Source of the DNA: a virus
Virus record (IMG/VR): IMGVR_UViG_3300021347_000031
Location: 1-25,465 of that record
Length of the DNA: 25,465 nucleotides
Direction: 5' to 3' (one strand)
The first letter of the stretch is position 1; every line of letters begins with the position of its first letter. Both the position numbers and the translations under genes were made by a program. Positions 14,001-19,598 of this stretch are shown piece by piece. The notes below the pieces were generated by a model. It did not search any database and was not told the DNA's origin. It saw only the letters and a list, made by a program, of their open reading frames with translations.

Positions 14001-14534
14001 AAAAATGTAAGTTGCTGGTCCATAATACATGTTTTCTGTAGCATAATTTCCTTGAACTCTTTCATTAAATGGGGGAGTTCCACCAGTTACATCTAAATCA
14101 ACAAAATCAATATCTTTTAACAATGATAGACCATCAACAAATTTTAATTCTTGAACATAAGGAAATGCTTGATCTAAACCTTTTCCAATATCCATAACAC
14201 AAAAACCAGACCACAATGGTGCAACTGATTGATATGTTGATGATGTTGCTCTATAAATATGAATATAAATTTCCCTTTCTTGATATAATGTTCTTAAATT
14301 ATTAATAAATAATCTTTCATCATTATCTTGAACTAAAAAAGGTATTTTACATGATGAACTTAAAATAGGAGAAAACCTATCTTCTTGATCTGTTTCATAT
14401 TCTATTACTGGTCCTCCCTCTGCCATTGTCATTTCAACTTCAGGTTTTACCCAGCCATTCACCCAGATTTCTAAATAGTAATCTAAGTCGTTATTACTCT
14501 TATATGATGAATAATATTTTTTTCCAAATGCCAT
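8007..14534 (-). CDS. giant baseplate-hub/tail-fibre fusion (2175 aa)
   Basis: One uninterrupted ORF takes about a quarter of the window. Residues 1 to about 300 (YLEIWVNGWVKPEVEMTMAE, then CKIPFLVQDNDERLFINNLR, WSGFCVMDIG) look like the tail-tip proteins of Bacteroidetes siphophages. Residues about 300-780 are a long beta-rich part ending in FRRGKFYTLLDEWDYEGYQI. About 815-925 resembles a carbohydrate-binding jelly-roll (NGNFNVATGWTLGTGWSIDT). From about 1050 to 2130 come at least twelve related fibre repeats of the type NVLIGTTTDSGQKLQVNGDI and IGIGTSSP. The end (SADGSIKVKINVGGTVVTRT) lacks the usual self-cleaving chaperone domain. Since no separate Dit, Tal or fibre gene is seen, this protein probably combines tail tip and receptor-binding fibre. 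Confidence 0.85.
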   Translation of the reverse strand: MAFGKKYYSSYKSNNDLDYYLEIWVNGWVKPEVEMTMAEGGPVIEYETDQEDRFSPILSSSCKIPFLVQDNDERLFINNLRTLYQEREIYIHIYRATSSTYQSVAPLWSGFCVMDIGKGLDQAFPYVQELKFVDGLSLLKDIDFVDLDVTGGTPPFNERVQGNYATENMYYGPATYIFWFREILKKTGASLSGANGQGVTQDYGFTTCINWYNGDMDNTGQSEDPLEKTKCQVSMFHRKDDQGVYFPENCYTVLKELLRHWGARITYWKHEFWIVQIPEYITGESGTIDNPQNNFSRLYSDTGAFLGSQDHLGSTYWTRYFQEISNEKISKLTGTTYDYLPIIKQVNAKFLSFESENYYGGFPFGSNPLDQEVFQGTINSPSTSDFLWLSIPLDWTWDCPNFSLGHTAGWWSSIKFNFYASDGTTTYYLQYDGSSQTLPYYWIDSSNWTPLGPRSPRYTISSKSLSVTAHVGFEQSIPFKDENGNAITMSGAWSFFLDLEKVGTTSGYGNSGSNPGCFYLNFSGYGSPQRMRNPNVGIILPTLSGPLNSGTVSWSNSLEDPAGQINISTISNPAGFNAGTIIDDIRFATTSPFLGLLQTLTNGQSSSYGETFNTINDTSAETKANSEQFNFGQLLWGDSIEFARSSLQVDDGTDYVNTNSSGLWGVGTLTGTKTFTQLLIDEFLYGQTKIVITPTMRLAVGVANKNQTEGTATRPRYVNPIGKLRETRETADPEYIFRRGKFYTLLDEWDYEGYQIIRNVVSTSNQNNNIGNLGGNQLNAPNNSAMLINPVSQALAQNSPIAYLSATIPSTGSNVAVNGNFNVATGWTLGTGWSIDTTAKKANFTATGSTSDLVQSVLTEELTYQINFKVVVTAGTLLVKAGTTGTTETITSSGDYSIYLTCEGSSDIKFQAGTTFTGSITYITLRDQKSLSSVPINAIGTAVFKTGDTFNLINSNDDQPLALTVTSNQGSTDTSISVSSTPLYADIDAGSYLLINQEDLSAQYQNKTKGTVGGFDITATSIDSGSVAISSYIDDDSFGTASATSLATSESIKAYVDTQVGSADTLQEVTDLGNTTTNSIMIGSSSTPQGELHIVGQSGSQARIYVSDVDVGVGATDSLLITKSGSTSYIYNRDSNSSLYLGANDVSNVLVITNNSNVLIGTTTDDGSSKLQVTGDIKTSGNVVIPYDGFLKTSNNNMNFIELYNGSDASMIFRMGHPTVGRFQFLNSSDTEVFTIDARNERVGIGTTSPSLKLDVIGNYDATPVKFLRHATYGNIIRLGRNGVSETAHIGYPADATLNFSTGGSERMRLTSGGNLLIGDTSNVDEGKLQVFGDINIRNANGSNPTDAGSLYFGETGGVWGTSLYGFRINLDGSANNLQIQSAATSTVKTIISMQRDTGVVTLGYGLTGTTATFSGQVTIPATPVASTDAASKSYVDAQVGTADTLQEVTDLGNTTTNSIMIGSSSSPSSTLDVHGAITLSDTVPNSINSVVNLTLNADSDSNSGDAYRNIIFQNRGSEKMRLTSGGNLYVGTTSGSEKLSVSGGNIAVTNGAGILVGGAVGDTKIGKLYNVSGVLSLDGDGTRSIRFGSTSNGEVMRVDNTNQRIGIGTSSPNVPLEVNGNARFGDSSTGVAFGIVSTDVYQISGADTGFTGWNSLHFKADGNDGLFIEKDTNNIGINTDSPTEKLHVVGDALITGDSHADAFKPAVSGNPIKFKNFDSSTEFARITDDGYLGLGVTSPNAIMQISGTSPSGRALHITDNKTSKSNGTYTLQVDSSAHTSNMSAAGAFNVEVNSGNAFTIAGNGSSTFGYNVTVGGTLYYNGNLRSVSPSKLILYNNSDKTEIHSAGTTGILFKDNSNNERARITSGGNVLIGTTTDSGQKLQVNGDIKIGDSNHLLIGTSSDLDLYHTGTNSFVENWTGDLYIRNNSNDKDIIFQSDDGSGGITSYITLDGSQTTINLEKNVLIGTTTDNNSRLRILGATSDTTKSALEVRNSSSTALFSIRNDGRIDASGPVNLTGSLTGTTATFSGATDQILNLNSTDSNAVFMAFKRANSRIGYFGFSDTSNNINIGNETTSGKIRFVTNSTTKMSLEANGNLLIGTTTDSGFYKLDVNGKQRVQSVLELDDVLTLNAISTPSDPANNKSSIYMDSADGSIKVKINVGGTVVTRTIASFE
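8200..11310 (-). repeat. array of degenerate fibre repeats within the 2175-aa gene
   Basis: The encoded protein repeats a short beta motif at irregular spacing of roughly 60-150 residues: SIMIGSSSTP, NVLIGTTTDDG, RVGIGTTSPS, NLLIGDTSNV, SIMIGSSSSP, NLYVGTTSGS, RIGIGTSSPN, NIGINTDSPT, LGLGVTSPNA, then three more IGTTTD copies, each followed by a KLxVxGDI-like strand. A second motif, RMRLTSGGN or ARITSGGN, often precedes them. At the DNA level the plus-strand word gttgttccaat recurs (about 8634, 8910 and 11047). This is typical of trimeric fibre shafts, where repeats set length. Confidence 0.8.
10141..10233 (-). repeat. direct repeat copy 1 within the fibre gene
   Basis: The first 80 nt match the segment at 11281-11360 at 70 positions by my count, in the same frame and orientation, 1140 nt (380 codons) apart. 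It encodes ADTLQEVTDLGNTTTNSIMI and the preceding AQVG. Confidence 0.85.
11281..11373 (-). repeat. direct repeat copy 2 within the fibre gene
   Basis: Partner of the repeat at 10141-10233. Both encode ADTLQEVTDLGNTTTNSIMI followed by GSSS, and both stand after a YVDxQVG linker. Recombination between them would remove exactly 380 codons in frame. Confidence 0.85.
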
Positions 14535-14537
14535 AAA

Positions 14538-16259
14538 TTAAACTGTTCTTAACCTACCTAATCCACCTCTTTGATTACTAATAAAAATGTCATTTCCACT
14601 TATACGCCCAAACACCTCAATTTGTTGTGAGCCACTTCCTCCATTTATCATTCCTTTTAATTTATCAAGCGGTGCAACAACTTCTGGATTACTTGCATTT
14701 GTTCCAGCTCCTTCACCTACTAAAGCCATAGTTGGACCAGTAACTAATCCACCATTTGCTAATCCTAATAAACTCCCTTTAGCCATACTAAATGCCTTTG
14801 CTATTGTCATTGTGCTACCTCCTAGCAATATGTTAATTGCAGTCATAACAGCTAATTGAATCATTAATTGCTTTACAGCTTTTATAATATTTTGAATTAG
14901 TGAACTAAAAAAACCTTCTTGACTGTTTGCAGCACTCATCATTGATTCAAACATAATATCACCAAATAATTCAGTTGCAGCATTATATTCTTTTTGAGCT
15001 TGTGTTAATTTATGTAAAGGAGCTTCAACATTTTTTAATTTATCTGGAACTTTTCCTAATTCAACATTTAGCTTTTGTACTGGCAATGAATCCATTGCAG
15101 CCATCATTGTTCCTTTTGGTTTTGTTTTAGAATCTTTTGATTTGACACCGCTAGGATCAAAAATTAATTTATTTTTTCCATTGCCTAATTGATCTGTTAT
15201 ATTTTTTAATTCTTTAACACTACTTGTTAAATTATCTACATTTGTTTTAGATTGTTTAAACCCTCCAAATCTTGTTATAACAAACTTTGCTGCGGCAGCA
15301 ATACCACCTAAAACAGCCGCAACAGTTGTTGCAGTTAAAGATGTAAATAATGCAATAATTGACGATATTGCACCAGCTAAAACACCTAATATTGTGACTA
15401 ATGGTCCTATAACAGCAACAAGCTTACTAAAAAATATAATAGCTTCTTTTTGATTTTCAGTTAATCCTCTCAAAGCATCAACAATTCCTTTTAATGATTT
15501 AATTAAATCTTTTGCTAATGGTATTAATAATGTGCCAAATTGTTGTCCTAATTCTTTAATACTTTCTTGCAAACTTCTTGTACTATTAGCAACCCCATCA
15601 CTTGTATTAATATAATCACCCAAAGCATTAGAGGATTGAGCCATAACAAAATTATACCTAAGCTGAACTTTTTCAGCTTGTGTCATTTCTTTAATTGTTT
15701 TTGCAATACCTTGTTCTAAAGCAAATTGTTTTAAATTTGCTTCAGTCATTACAACTCCTAGTTTTTTTAGAGATTCTGTTTCACCAGTGAAAATACTAGC
15801 TAAAGCTGTTTGGGCAACATCAATTCTTATGTTTTTAAATGATGCTAAATCACCAGCTAAACCAACTAATGATGTACTCATTCCAGCGGCTTGTTTTTGA
15901 GTTAAGCCCATTGACGTTCCCATGTCACCAAACAATGCAGCCATTTCAAGAGCTGATCCTTCGGCAATACCAAAACTATCTAATGTTGTTTTTGCAAAAT
16001 CTTGAACTTCTTTTGACGATTCACCAAAGCTGACATTTACTTTATTCAATGATTCCTCAAAATCAGATGCTAGTTTTACAGCTCCAGCTCCAACCGCTAA
16101 TATTGGCAATGTAAGATTTGTGCTAAGCTGAGTTCCTAATCTTTTAGCATTTCTTTCAAATCTATTTAGTTTTGTTGTAGCATTTTTAACAGCTTTATCA
16201 AAGCCCTTAAAATCAGCTCCAAACATTACAGTTAATTTACCTACTAATCCTAATGCCAT
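14538..16259 (-). CDS. tape measure protein
   Basis: This 573-aa protein has the typical tape measure build: an N-terminal start MALGLVGKLTVMFGADFKGF, a KNATTKLNRFERNAKRLGTQ helix, the conserved SDFEESLNKVNVSFGESSKE block, and a helical region to about residue 265. Hydrophobic helices follow at about 275-330 (IIFFSKLVAVIGPLVTILGV onward), then a Lys-rich middle and a hydrophobic C-terminal part (about 455-515) before GGLVTGPTMALVGEGAG, a motif near the end of many tape measures. At about 0.15 nm per residue the tail would be roughly 85 nm. It follows the frameshifted chaperone by 3 nt and precedes the tip/fibre gene by 3 nt, the normal order. Confidence 0.9.
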   Translation of the reverse strand: MALGLVGKLTVMFGADFKGFDKAVKNATTKLNRFERNAKRLGTQLSTNLTLPILAVGAGAVKLASDFEESLNKVNVSFGESSKEVQDFAKTTLDSFGIAEGSALEMAALFGDMGTSMGLTQKQAAGMSTSLVGLAGDLASFKNIRIDVAQTALASIFTGETESLKKLGVVMTEANLKQFALEQGIAKTIKEMTQAEKVQLRYNFVMAQSSNALGDYINTSDGVANSTRSLQESIKELGQQFGTLLIPLAKDLIKSLKGIVDALRGLTENQKEAIIFFSKLVAVIGPLVTILGVLAGAISSIIALFTSLTATTVAAVLGGIAAAAKFVITRFGGFKQSKTNVDNLTSSVKELKNITDQLGNGKNKLIFDPSGVKSKDSKTKPKGTMMAAMDSLPVQKLNVELGKVPDKLKNVEAPLHKLTQAQKEYNAATELFGDIMFESMMSAANSQEGFFSSLIQNIIKAVKQLMIQLAVMTAINILLGGSTMTIAKAFSMAKGSLLGLANGGLVTGPTMALVGEGAGTNASNPEVVAPLDKLKGMINGGSGSQQIEVFGRISGNDIFISNQRGGLGRLRTV

Positions 16260-16262
16260 TTT

Positions 16263-16613
16263 TTATTTACTTTTATATTCAGATAATTTTTTAATATACT
16301 CAGCTTTTTCTTTCAACTTTTTATAATCTAATTCTTTTTGTTTCTTATCCCATTCAAATTCTAACAAATCAGTTGGCTTTAACTTTTTACCTTTTGCTAT
16401 TTGTATATTCAATAACAATGTTGTTTGCCATCTTGTTCTTTCCCACCTACCTCTTTCTCTTATGTTTTCAAGCTCATAAAAGCCATCTAACTTAGTCCAA
16501 AAATGTTTAGGTAAGTAGTCATAAAATTCATCAACTCCCATTCCTAAATATCCAAAAGCAATCTTTTCAAGTTTACGCCAAGAAAGTTTTTCTTTTACTT
16601 CTTGGCTTTTTGC
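16263..16613 (-). CDS. tail assembly chaperone C-terminal part (made by -1 frameshift)
   Basis: This reading frame has an ATG only at 16541, but it stays open upstream to the slip site in the gene before. The part before that ATG already reads as protein of the family: EKLSWRKLEKIAFGYLGMGV, then DEFYDYLPKHFWTKLDGFY and RERGRWERTRWQTTLLLNIQ. The W-x3-xxAFGxLGxxxxEFxxLxPxxF pattern is that of the T part of gpG-gpT-type chaperones. Slipping -1 at 16613-16619 joins 103 residues of the first protein to 116 of this one, giving about 219 aa. The longer form would load on the tape measure, whose gene follows 3 nt later. Initiation at 16541 alone would cut the conserved motif in two. Confidence 0.85.
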   Translation of the reverse strand, partial: AKSQEVKEKLSWRKLEKIAFGYLGMGVDEFYDYLPKHFWTKLDGFYELENIRERGRWERTRWQTTLLLNIQIAKGKKLKPTDLLEFEWDKKQKELDYKKLKEKAEYIKKLSEYKSK

Positions 16614-16921
16614 TTTTTTTCAGTATTGCCTCCCATTTGTTCTGCAAGTATTTCCATAGCTTTTCCAATAGAATCATAATCATTATCAATTAAATCAGCC
16701 AAATCATCAATACTTATTTCACATTCTTGCTTTGCAGCTCTATAACCATCTTCAACACCACAATAGATTAAAGTCAATGCATCATCTAAAGTCATATCTG
16801 TTCCAAGTTTATCTAAATCTTGCAATGTTGTGTTTGTCTTTGTGCTATATTTTCTCAAAGCATTAAATCCAAATTTGATAGGATATTTTTTCTTATCTAT
16901 TTCTATAAAAGTATAATTCAT
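16595..16921 (-). CDS. tail assembly chaperone, short (zero-frame) form
   Basis: This 108-aa protein stands between the major tail protein and the tape measure, the place of gpG-type tail assembly chaperones. It starts NYTFIEIDKKKYPIKFGFNA and continues with ALRKYSTKTNTTLQDLDKLG and LTLIYCGVEDGYRAAKQECE, a pattern of GTA/TAC chaperones (short beta start, then a helix with a YCGxEDG motif). The end is lysine-rich (TEKKQKAKK) because it contains the slippery run. Most ribosomes would stop at 16595; a minority would shift to make the long form. It should bind the tape measure and recruit tail tube subunits; it is not part of the virion in relatives. Confidence 0.85.
   Translation of the reverse strand: MNYTFIEIDKKKYPIKFGFNALRKYSTKTNTTLQDLDKLGTDMTLDDALTLIYCGVEDGYRAAKQECEISIDDLADLIDNDYDSIGKAMEILAEQMGGNTEKKQKAKK
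16613..16619 (-). promoter_or_regulatory. -1 ribosomal frameshift site A AAA AAG
   Basis: In the zero frame the codons are GAA AAA AAG CAA, so the heptamer A AAA AAG sits in the exact phase needed for -1 slippage (same heptamer as E. coli dnaX). Slipping here continues into the open frame down to 16263. The zero-frame stop is only 5 codons downstream of the heptamer. I did not identify a clear stimulatory hairpin downstream. Confidence 0.85.
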
Positions 16922-16951
16922 TTTTTTTGTTTAGTTTAAAAGGATCATAGC

Positions 16952-16980
16952 AAAGGCACTAAACAAAAATCAGTGCCTAA
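16952..16980 (-). terminator. hairpin after the major tail gene (weak terminator or attenuator)
   Basis: On the minus strand AGGCACTGA (16978-16970) pairs with TTAGTGCCT (16962-16954) around a 7-nt loop, giving nine pairs including one G-U. Only three T follow, so it is a weak terminator at best; it could also protect the 3' end of the major tail message. It lies about 20 nt after the major tail stop and 30 nt before the chaperone start. Confidence 0.5.
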
Positions 16981-16997
16981 GCTAATCACCTAGATTT

Positions 16998-17429
16998 TTA
17001 TTGTACTGTTTGTGTTAAAGCACCAGTCCCCTCAATAGTCATTGAATACGTTGCAGTGTCCTCAGTTCCACCAGTAAAACTCATTGATGTAATATAACCA
17101 CTTCCAGCATAACTTACATCAGATGTTGCATTTGTATCACCAAAGATAAAATCAACTTTTAATCTGTTTGCTAAAAGATTTGTTTGTAATAAGTCATCAG
17201 CTCCATTTGTTAAAGCTACACTACTTGAGTCAGTCCAAGCGTAAGCACCATCAATATCAAGTGAAAAATCTCTAACTCCTTCTAATATTTCTTTGTTACC
17301 AGCTGATTCTTTGTTTGTTATTTCTCTTGGTGAATGATTAACATTCAGCGTACAGTTTTGAGCAAAGGCAACAAGATTAGTTGTTCCAGTGCTGTAAACT
17401 TTTAATTCAGTTCCATTTAAAATAGGCAT
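16998..17429 (-). CDS. major tail (tube) protein
   Basis: This 143-aa beta-rich protein has the build of TP901-1-type major tail proteins: start PILNGTELKVYSTGTTNLVA, then NCTLNVNHSPREITNKESAG, a DFSLDIDGAYAW strand and a C-terminal half ending SGYITSMSFTGGTEDTATYS. The tube subunit forms stacked hexamers around the tape measure. Length is typical of small members without an added Ig domain. It lies between the neck proteins and the chaperone, the standard place, and is followed by a hairpin that may set its expression above that of downstream genes. Confidence 0.87.
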   Translation of the reverse strand: MPILNGTELKVYSTGTTNLVAFAQNCTLNVNHSPREITNKESAGNKEILEGVRDFSLDIDGAYAWTDSSSVALTNGADDLLQTNLLANRLKVDFIFGDTNATSDVSYAGSGYITSMSFTGGTEDTATYSMTIEGTGALTQTVQ

Positions 17430-17451
17430 ATTTTTTTATTTTTTATATTAA

Positions 17452-17622
17452 TTAATTATTTTCTTCAGCAATTTTTACTTTGCTTTTTTTTTCCTTTTTT
17501 TCTTTTATGTAACCATTATCTTTTAAATATGCAATGGTTTCTTGATTCTTTATTTCTACTTCATTTCCAGCCATTATAACTTGACCAGCATACCTCCAAT
17601 TTTTTTCTAATTTTATTTTCAT
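17452..17622 (-). CDS. small 56-aa protein between tail completion and tail tube genes
   Basis: A short ORF with ATG at 17622 and TAA at 17452, 22 nt before the major tail ATG and 29 nt after the tail completion gene. The product starts KIKLEKNWRYAGQVIMAGNE, continues VEIKNQETIAYLKDNGYIKE and ends in a Lys-rich tail. The pattern (strand, YxGxxxxxGxEVEI, ETxxYLxxxGYI) recurs in small phage proteins in head-tail clusters, so I take it as real. The fold looks like a small beta-beta-helix unit; the function is not known. Confidence 0.65.
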   Translation of the reverse strand: MKIKLEKNWRYAGQVIMAGNEVEIKNQETIAYLKDNGYIKEKKEKKSKVKIAEENN

Positions 17623-17651
17623 AATTATTTTTATATTTTAGTTTTTGTTAT

Positions 17652-18062
17652 TTATGAAATCTGTGTTCTAACTTGTCTAAGTTCAAAATCCAAAGCCTTT
17701 CTATAAATACCAGCATCACCACTTGTGTCATCAAATATATCATTATAACTAACAAATTTAATAGATTGAATTGTTACACCTTGATAAACTTCGTATTTCC
17801 TATAATCTAAAGAAGCTCTAACTTCATAAGCCAATAATTCAGCTTGAGAATATGTTTCAGCATAAACACTTATTGTTAAATCATTTATGTCTAATGTACT
17901 TGCATTTTCTTTTGTGTCAGTTGGAGTTACTCCAGTTACATCATATATAATAAAAGGGAATACTGTTGTTTGCGGTGCAACATTAGGAAACACCCTAGTT
18001 CCAACAGCTATTAAAGATTGTTCTTCAGTTAACATTTGATATATTGCTTTTCCTATTTCCAT
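17652..18062 (-). CDS. tail completion protein (DUF3168-like)
   Basis: This 136-aa protein matches the DUF3168 / gp17-like tail terminator group: start EIGKAIYQMLTEEQSLIAVG, then TRVFPNVAPQTTVFPFIIYD, DLTISVYAETYSQAELLAYE with the following VRASLDY helix, and a C-terminal GIYRKALDFELRQV strand. In relatives it forms a ring at the top of the tail tube and stops tail growth. It begins one base after the stop of the gp10-like gene. Confidence 0.85.
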   Translation of the reverse strand: MEIGKAIYQMLTEEQSLIAVGTRVFPNVAPQTTVFPFIIYDVTGVTPTDTKENASTLDINDLTISVYAETYSQAELLAYEVRASLDYRKYEVYQGVTIQSIKFVSYNDIFDDTSGDAGIYRKALDFELRQVRTQIS

Positions 18063-18063
18063 T

Positions 18064-18630
18064 TTATGAATATCCTAAAGTTCCAAATTTAGCTAATTTT
18101 TTACTTTCTTTTAACATCACTTTTTTTGCATCTATTAACATATTACTCATTAATGATCTTTTTGTTTCTTCATAAGCTGGTTTTATAAAAGGTTTTGCTG
18201 GTCCCCATTTATATGTTGGATTTTGTGCATCTCTTCCAACCTCTATCCATGCACCATAAAATCCGCTTTTTCCACTTTTATTACTAAAAGCTCCTTTTGC
18301 TCTTAAACCTACATAACCCCCTCCAATTCGTCTTGTTGCCTTTGTTGTTATAAAACCAACTGATTTTTCTAATACACTTGATCCAGTTGTTCCTTTTTTA
18401 AATTTAGTTCCAGAAATATTACTTTTTATTTTGTCTTGTAAAGGCTTTGAATTTTCTCTAAATATTCTTGTTAAGTTTTTTGGATTGTTTAATTGTTTTG
18501 GAAATTGAGCCATGAAATTGTTTAATTCTTTCATGCCAATAACATTGACACCAACACGATTCATTGTTCCAGTTGTTCCAGCTAATCCAGCCGCTTTACT
18601 TCTATGTCTATGTCCAAATGAAAAACCCAT
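18064..18630 (-). CDS. HK97 gp10-like neck/tail protein
   Basis: This 188-aa protein belongs to the HK97 gp10 group by order and pattern: VNVIGMKELNNFMAQFPKQL near the start, RENSKPLQDKIKSNISGT, a basic middle (GTTGSSVLEKSVGF, TKATRRIGGGYVGLRAKG), GFYGAWIEVG and KWGPAKPFIKPAYEETK near the end. The GxYGxxxExG and PAxPFIxPA motifs are the family signature. It is a neck or tail-joining component. The first 25 residues (basic, HRHRS) precede the family start, and an internal Met could be used. It shares one base with the head closure stop. Confidence 0.82.
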   Translation of the reverse strand: MGFSFGHRHRSKAAGLAGTTGTMNRVGVNVIGMKELNNFMAQFPKQLNNPKNLTRIFRENSKPLQDKIKSNISGTKFKKGTTGSSVLEKSVGFITTKATRRIGGGYVGLRAKGAFSNKSGKSGFYGAWIEVGRDAQNPTYKWGPAKPFIKPAYEETKRSLMSNMLIDAKKVMLKESKKLAKFGTLGYS

Positions 18631-18956
18631 TAATCTTTATTTTCACAAATTATTTCTAAAAAAGCAGTTCTTCCATCTATCTGATTAATTACTTTTGGAA
18701 AATAATATTTCCCATCATAAGTTAATCTTGATTGTAAACTTAAATTGCTCATATCTAAATTCCTAATATAAATGTGCAACTTAGTCATTCCAGTTATTTT
18801 ACTTGATTCATCTGTTTTCTCACTACCGCCTTTCCATTCTATTGCAGCCCATACTGTTCTAAAGGCAACATAACTTCTAGTCAATTCACCATAGCTATTA
18901 GCTGAGGTACTAACTGATTCAATAGTTACTCTCCTATCTAATTCCCCAATTGTCAT
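18630..18956 (-). CDS. head closure protein (SPP1 gp16 / HK97 gp7-like)
   Basis: A 108-aa protein of the head-tail joining group: start TIGELDRRVTIESVSTSANS, then YGELTRSYVAFRTVWAAIEW, KGGSEKTDESSKITGMTKLH and a closing AFLEIICENKD strand. The GxLDxRVTI start and the VWAxIxxxxG motif are characteristic. It seals the portal-connector channel after DNA packaging in relatives. The ATG overlaps the connector gene end by 4 nt. Confidence 0.87.
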   Translation of the reverse strand: MTIGELDRRVTIESVSTSANSYGELTRSYVAFRTVWAAIEWKGGSEKTDESSKITGMTKLHIYIRNLDMSNLSLQSRLTYDGKYYFPKVINQIDGRTAFLEIICENKD

Positions 18957-19531
18957 GCTACTATTTGTACTTTATATGTGTCAAGCAACCATTTTACATT
19001 TTGTGGAAGCTCAGTTGCAATTCTACCTATCACCACACTATTTCTGTTTTGATAGAAATTGCCTATTGTTAAAAGGATTGCTTGTTTAATTATTTCTGGG
19101 ACATCACTTGCCGCACTTCCATATCCAACTGTATATCTTACTAAAACAGCATCATTTCTTTTTGTTATTGTTGGAAAACTTTGTCCATCAGCCAATTGTA
19201 TTTGTGATGGCTCATAATTTAATTGAGTATCATAAACAGTTGCACTTAATGTCTGCAAAGAATTATCACTATCATAATATTTAACATGAGCAACCGAACT
19301 AACTTTGCTTTTGAATAAAGTTTGTAATTCAGCAAAACTACTTGCATATTGTTCAATAACTGTATCAATAAAAAACCTATTAGTATATTCCTCACTTAAT
19401 TGTGTTGCAGCTTTGATAATAGATTCAATATAAGTATCATCTGCGGTAGTATCAACTTTTAAATGTGATTTTGCCTCAGTTAAACTTACTGGATATGTCG
19501 TTGCAGCTGTTATTACTTGATATGTTTTCAT
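18953..19531 (-). CDS. head-tail connector (gp6/gp15-like adaptor)
   Basis: This 192-aa protein has the start typical of the gp6-like connector family: PVSLTEAKSHLKVDTTADDT, then YIESIIKAATQLSEEYTNRF, a central beta part and the helix PEIIKQAILLTIGNFYQNRN. It should form the ring below the portal. The family usually ends soon after the LLxxxRxxxV motif, seen here as VKWLLDTYKVQIVA. The ATG lies 10 nt past the terminator that follows the capsid gene, so its expression depends on read-through or on a promoter that I could not find. Confidence 0.87.
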   Translation of the reverse strand: MKTYQVITAATTYPVSLTEAKSHLKVDTTADDTYIESIIKAATQLSEEYTNRFFIDTVIEQYASSFAELQTLFKSKVSSVAHVKYYDSDNSLQTLSATVYDTQLNYEPSQIQLADGQSFPTITKRNDAVLVRYTVGYGSAASDVPEIIKQAILLTIGNFYQNRNSVVIGRIATELPQNVKWLLDTYKVQIVA

Positions 19532-19544
19532 ATTATTTAGTTAT

Positions 19545-19580
19545 AAAAAAAGGAGTGATGGTAAGTCCACCACCCCTTTT
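19545..19580 (-). terminator. strong intrinsic terminator after the major capsid gene
   Basis: On the minus strand AAAAGGGGTGGTGG (19580-19567) pairs over all 14 positions with CCATCACTCCTTTT (19561-19548), around a 5-nt ACTTA loop, followed by further T down to 19545. Two pairs are G-U wobbles that would be A-C mismatches on the plus strand, so it works on minus-strand RNA. It lies 18 nt after the capsid stop and 14 nt before the next ATG. Confidence 0.88.
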
Positions 19581-19598
19581 CTGAATTAAGTATTAATA

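Noticed and set aside
16263-16541. Independent 92-aa gene starting at ATG 16541
   Set aside because: The conserved motif of the chaperone C-terminal part begins upstream of this ATG in the same frame, and a correctly phased slip site explains expression better.
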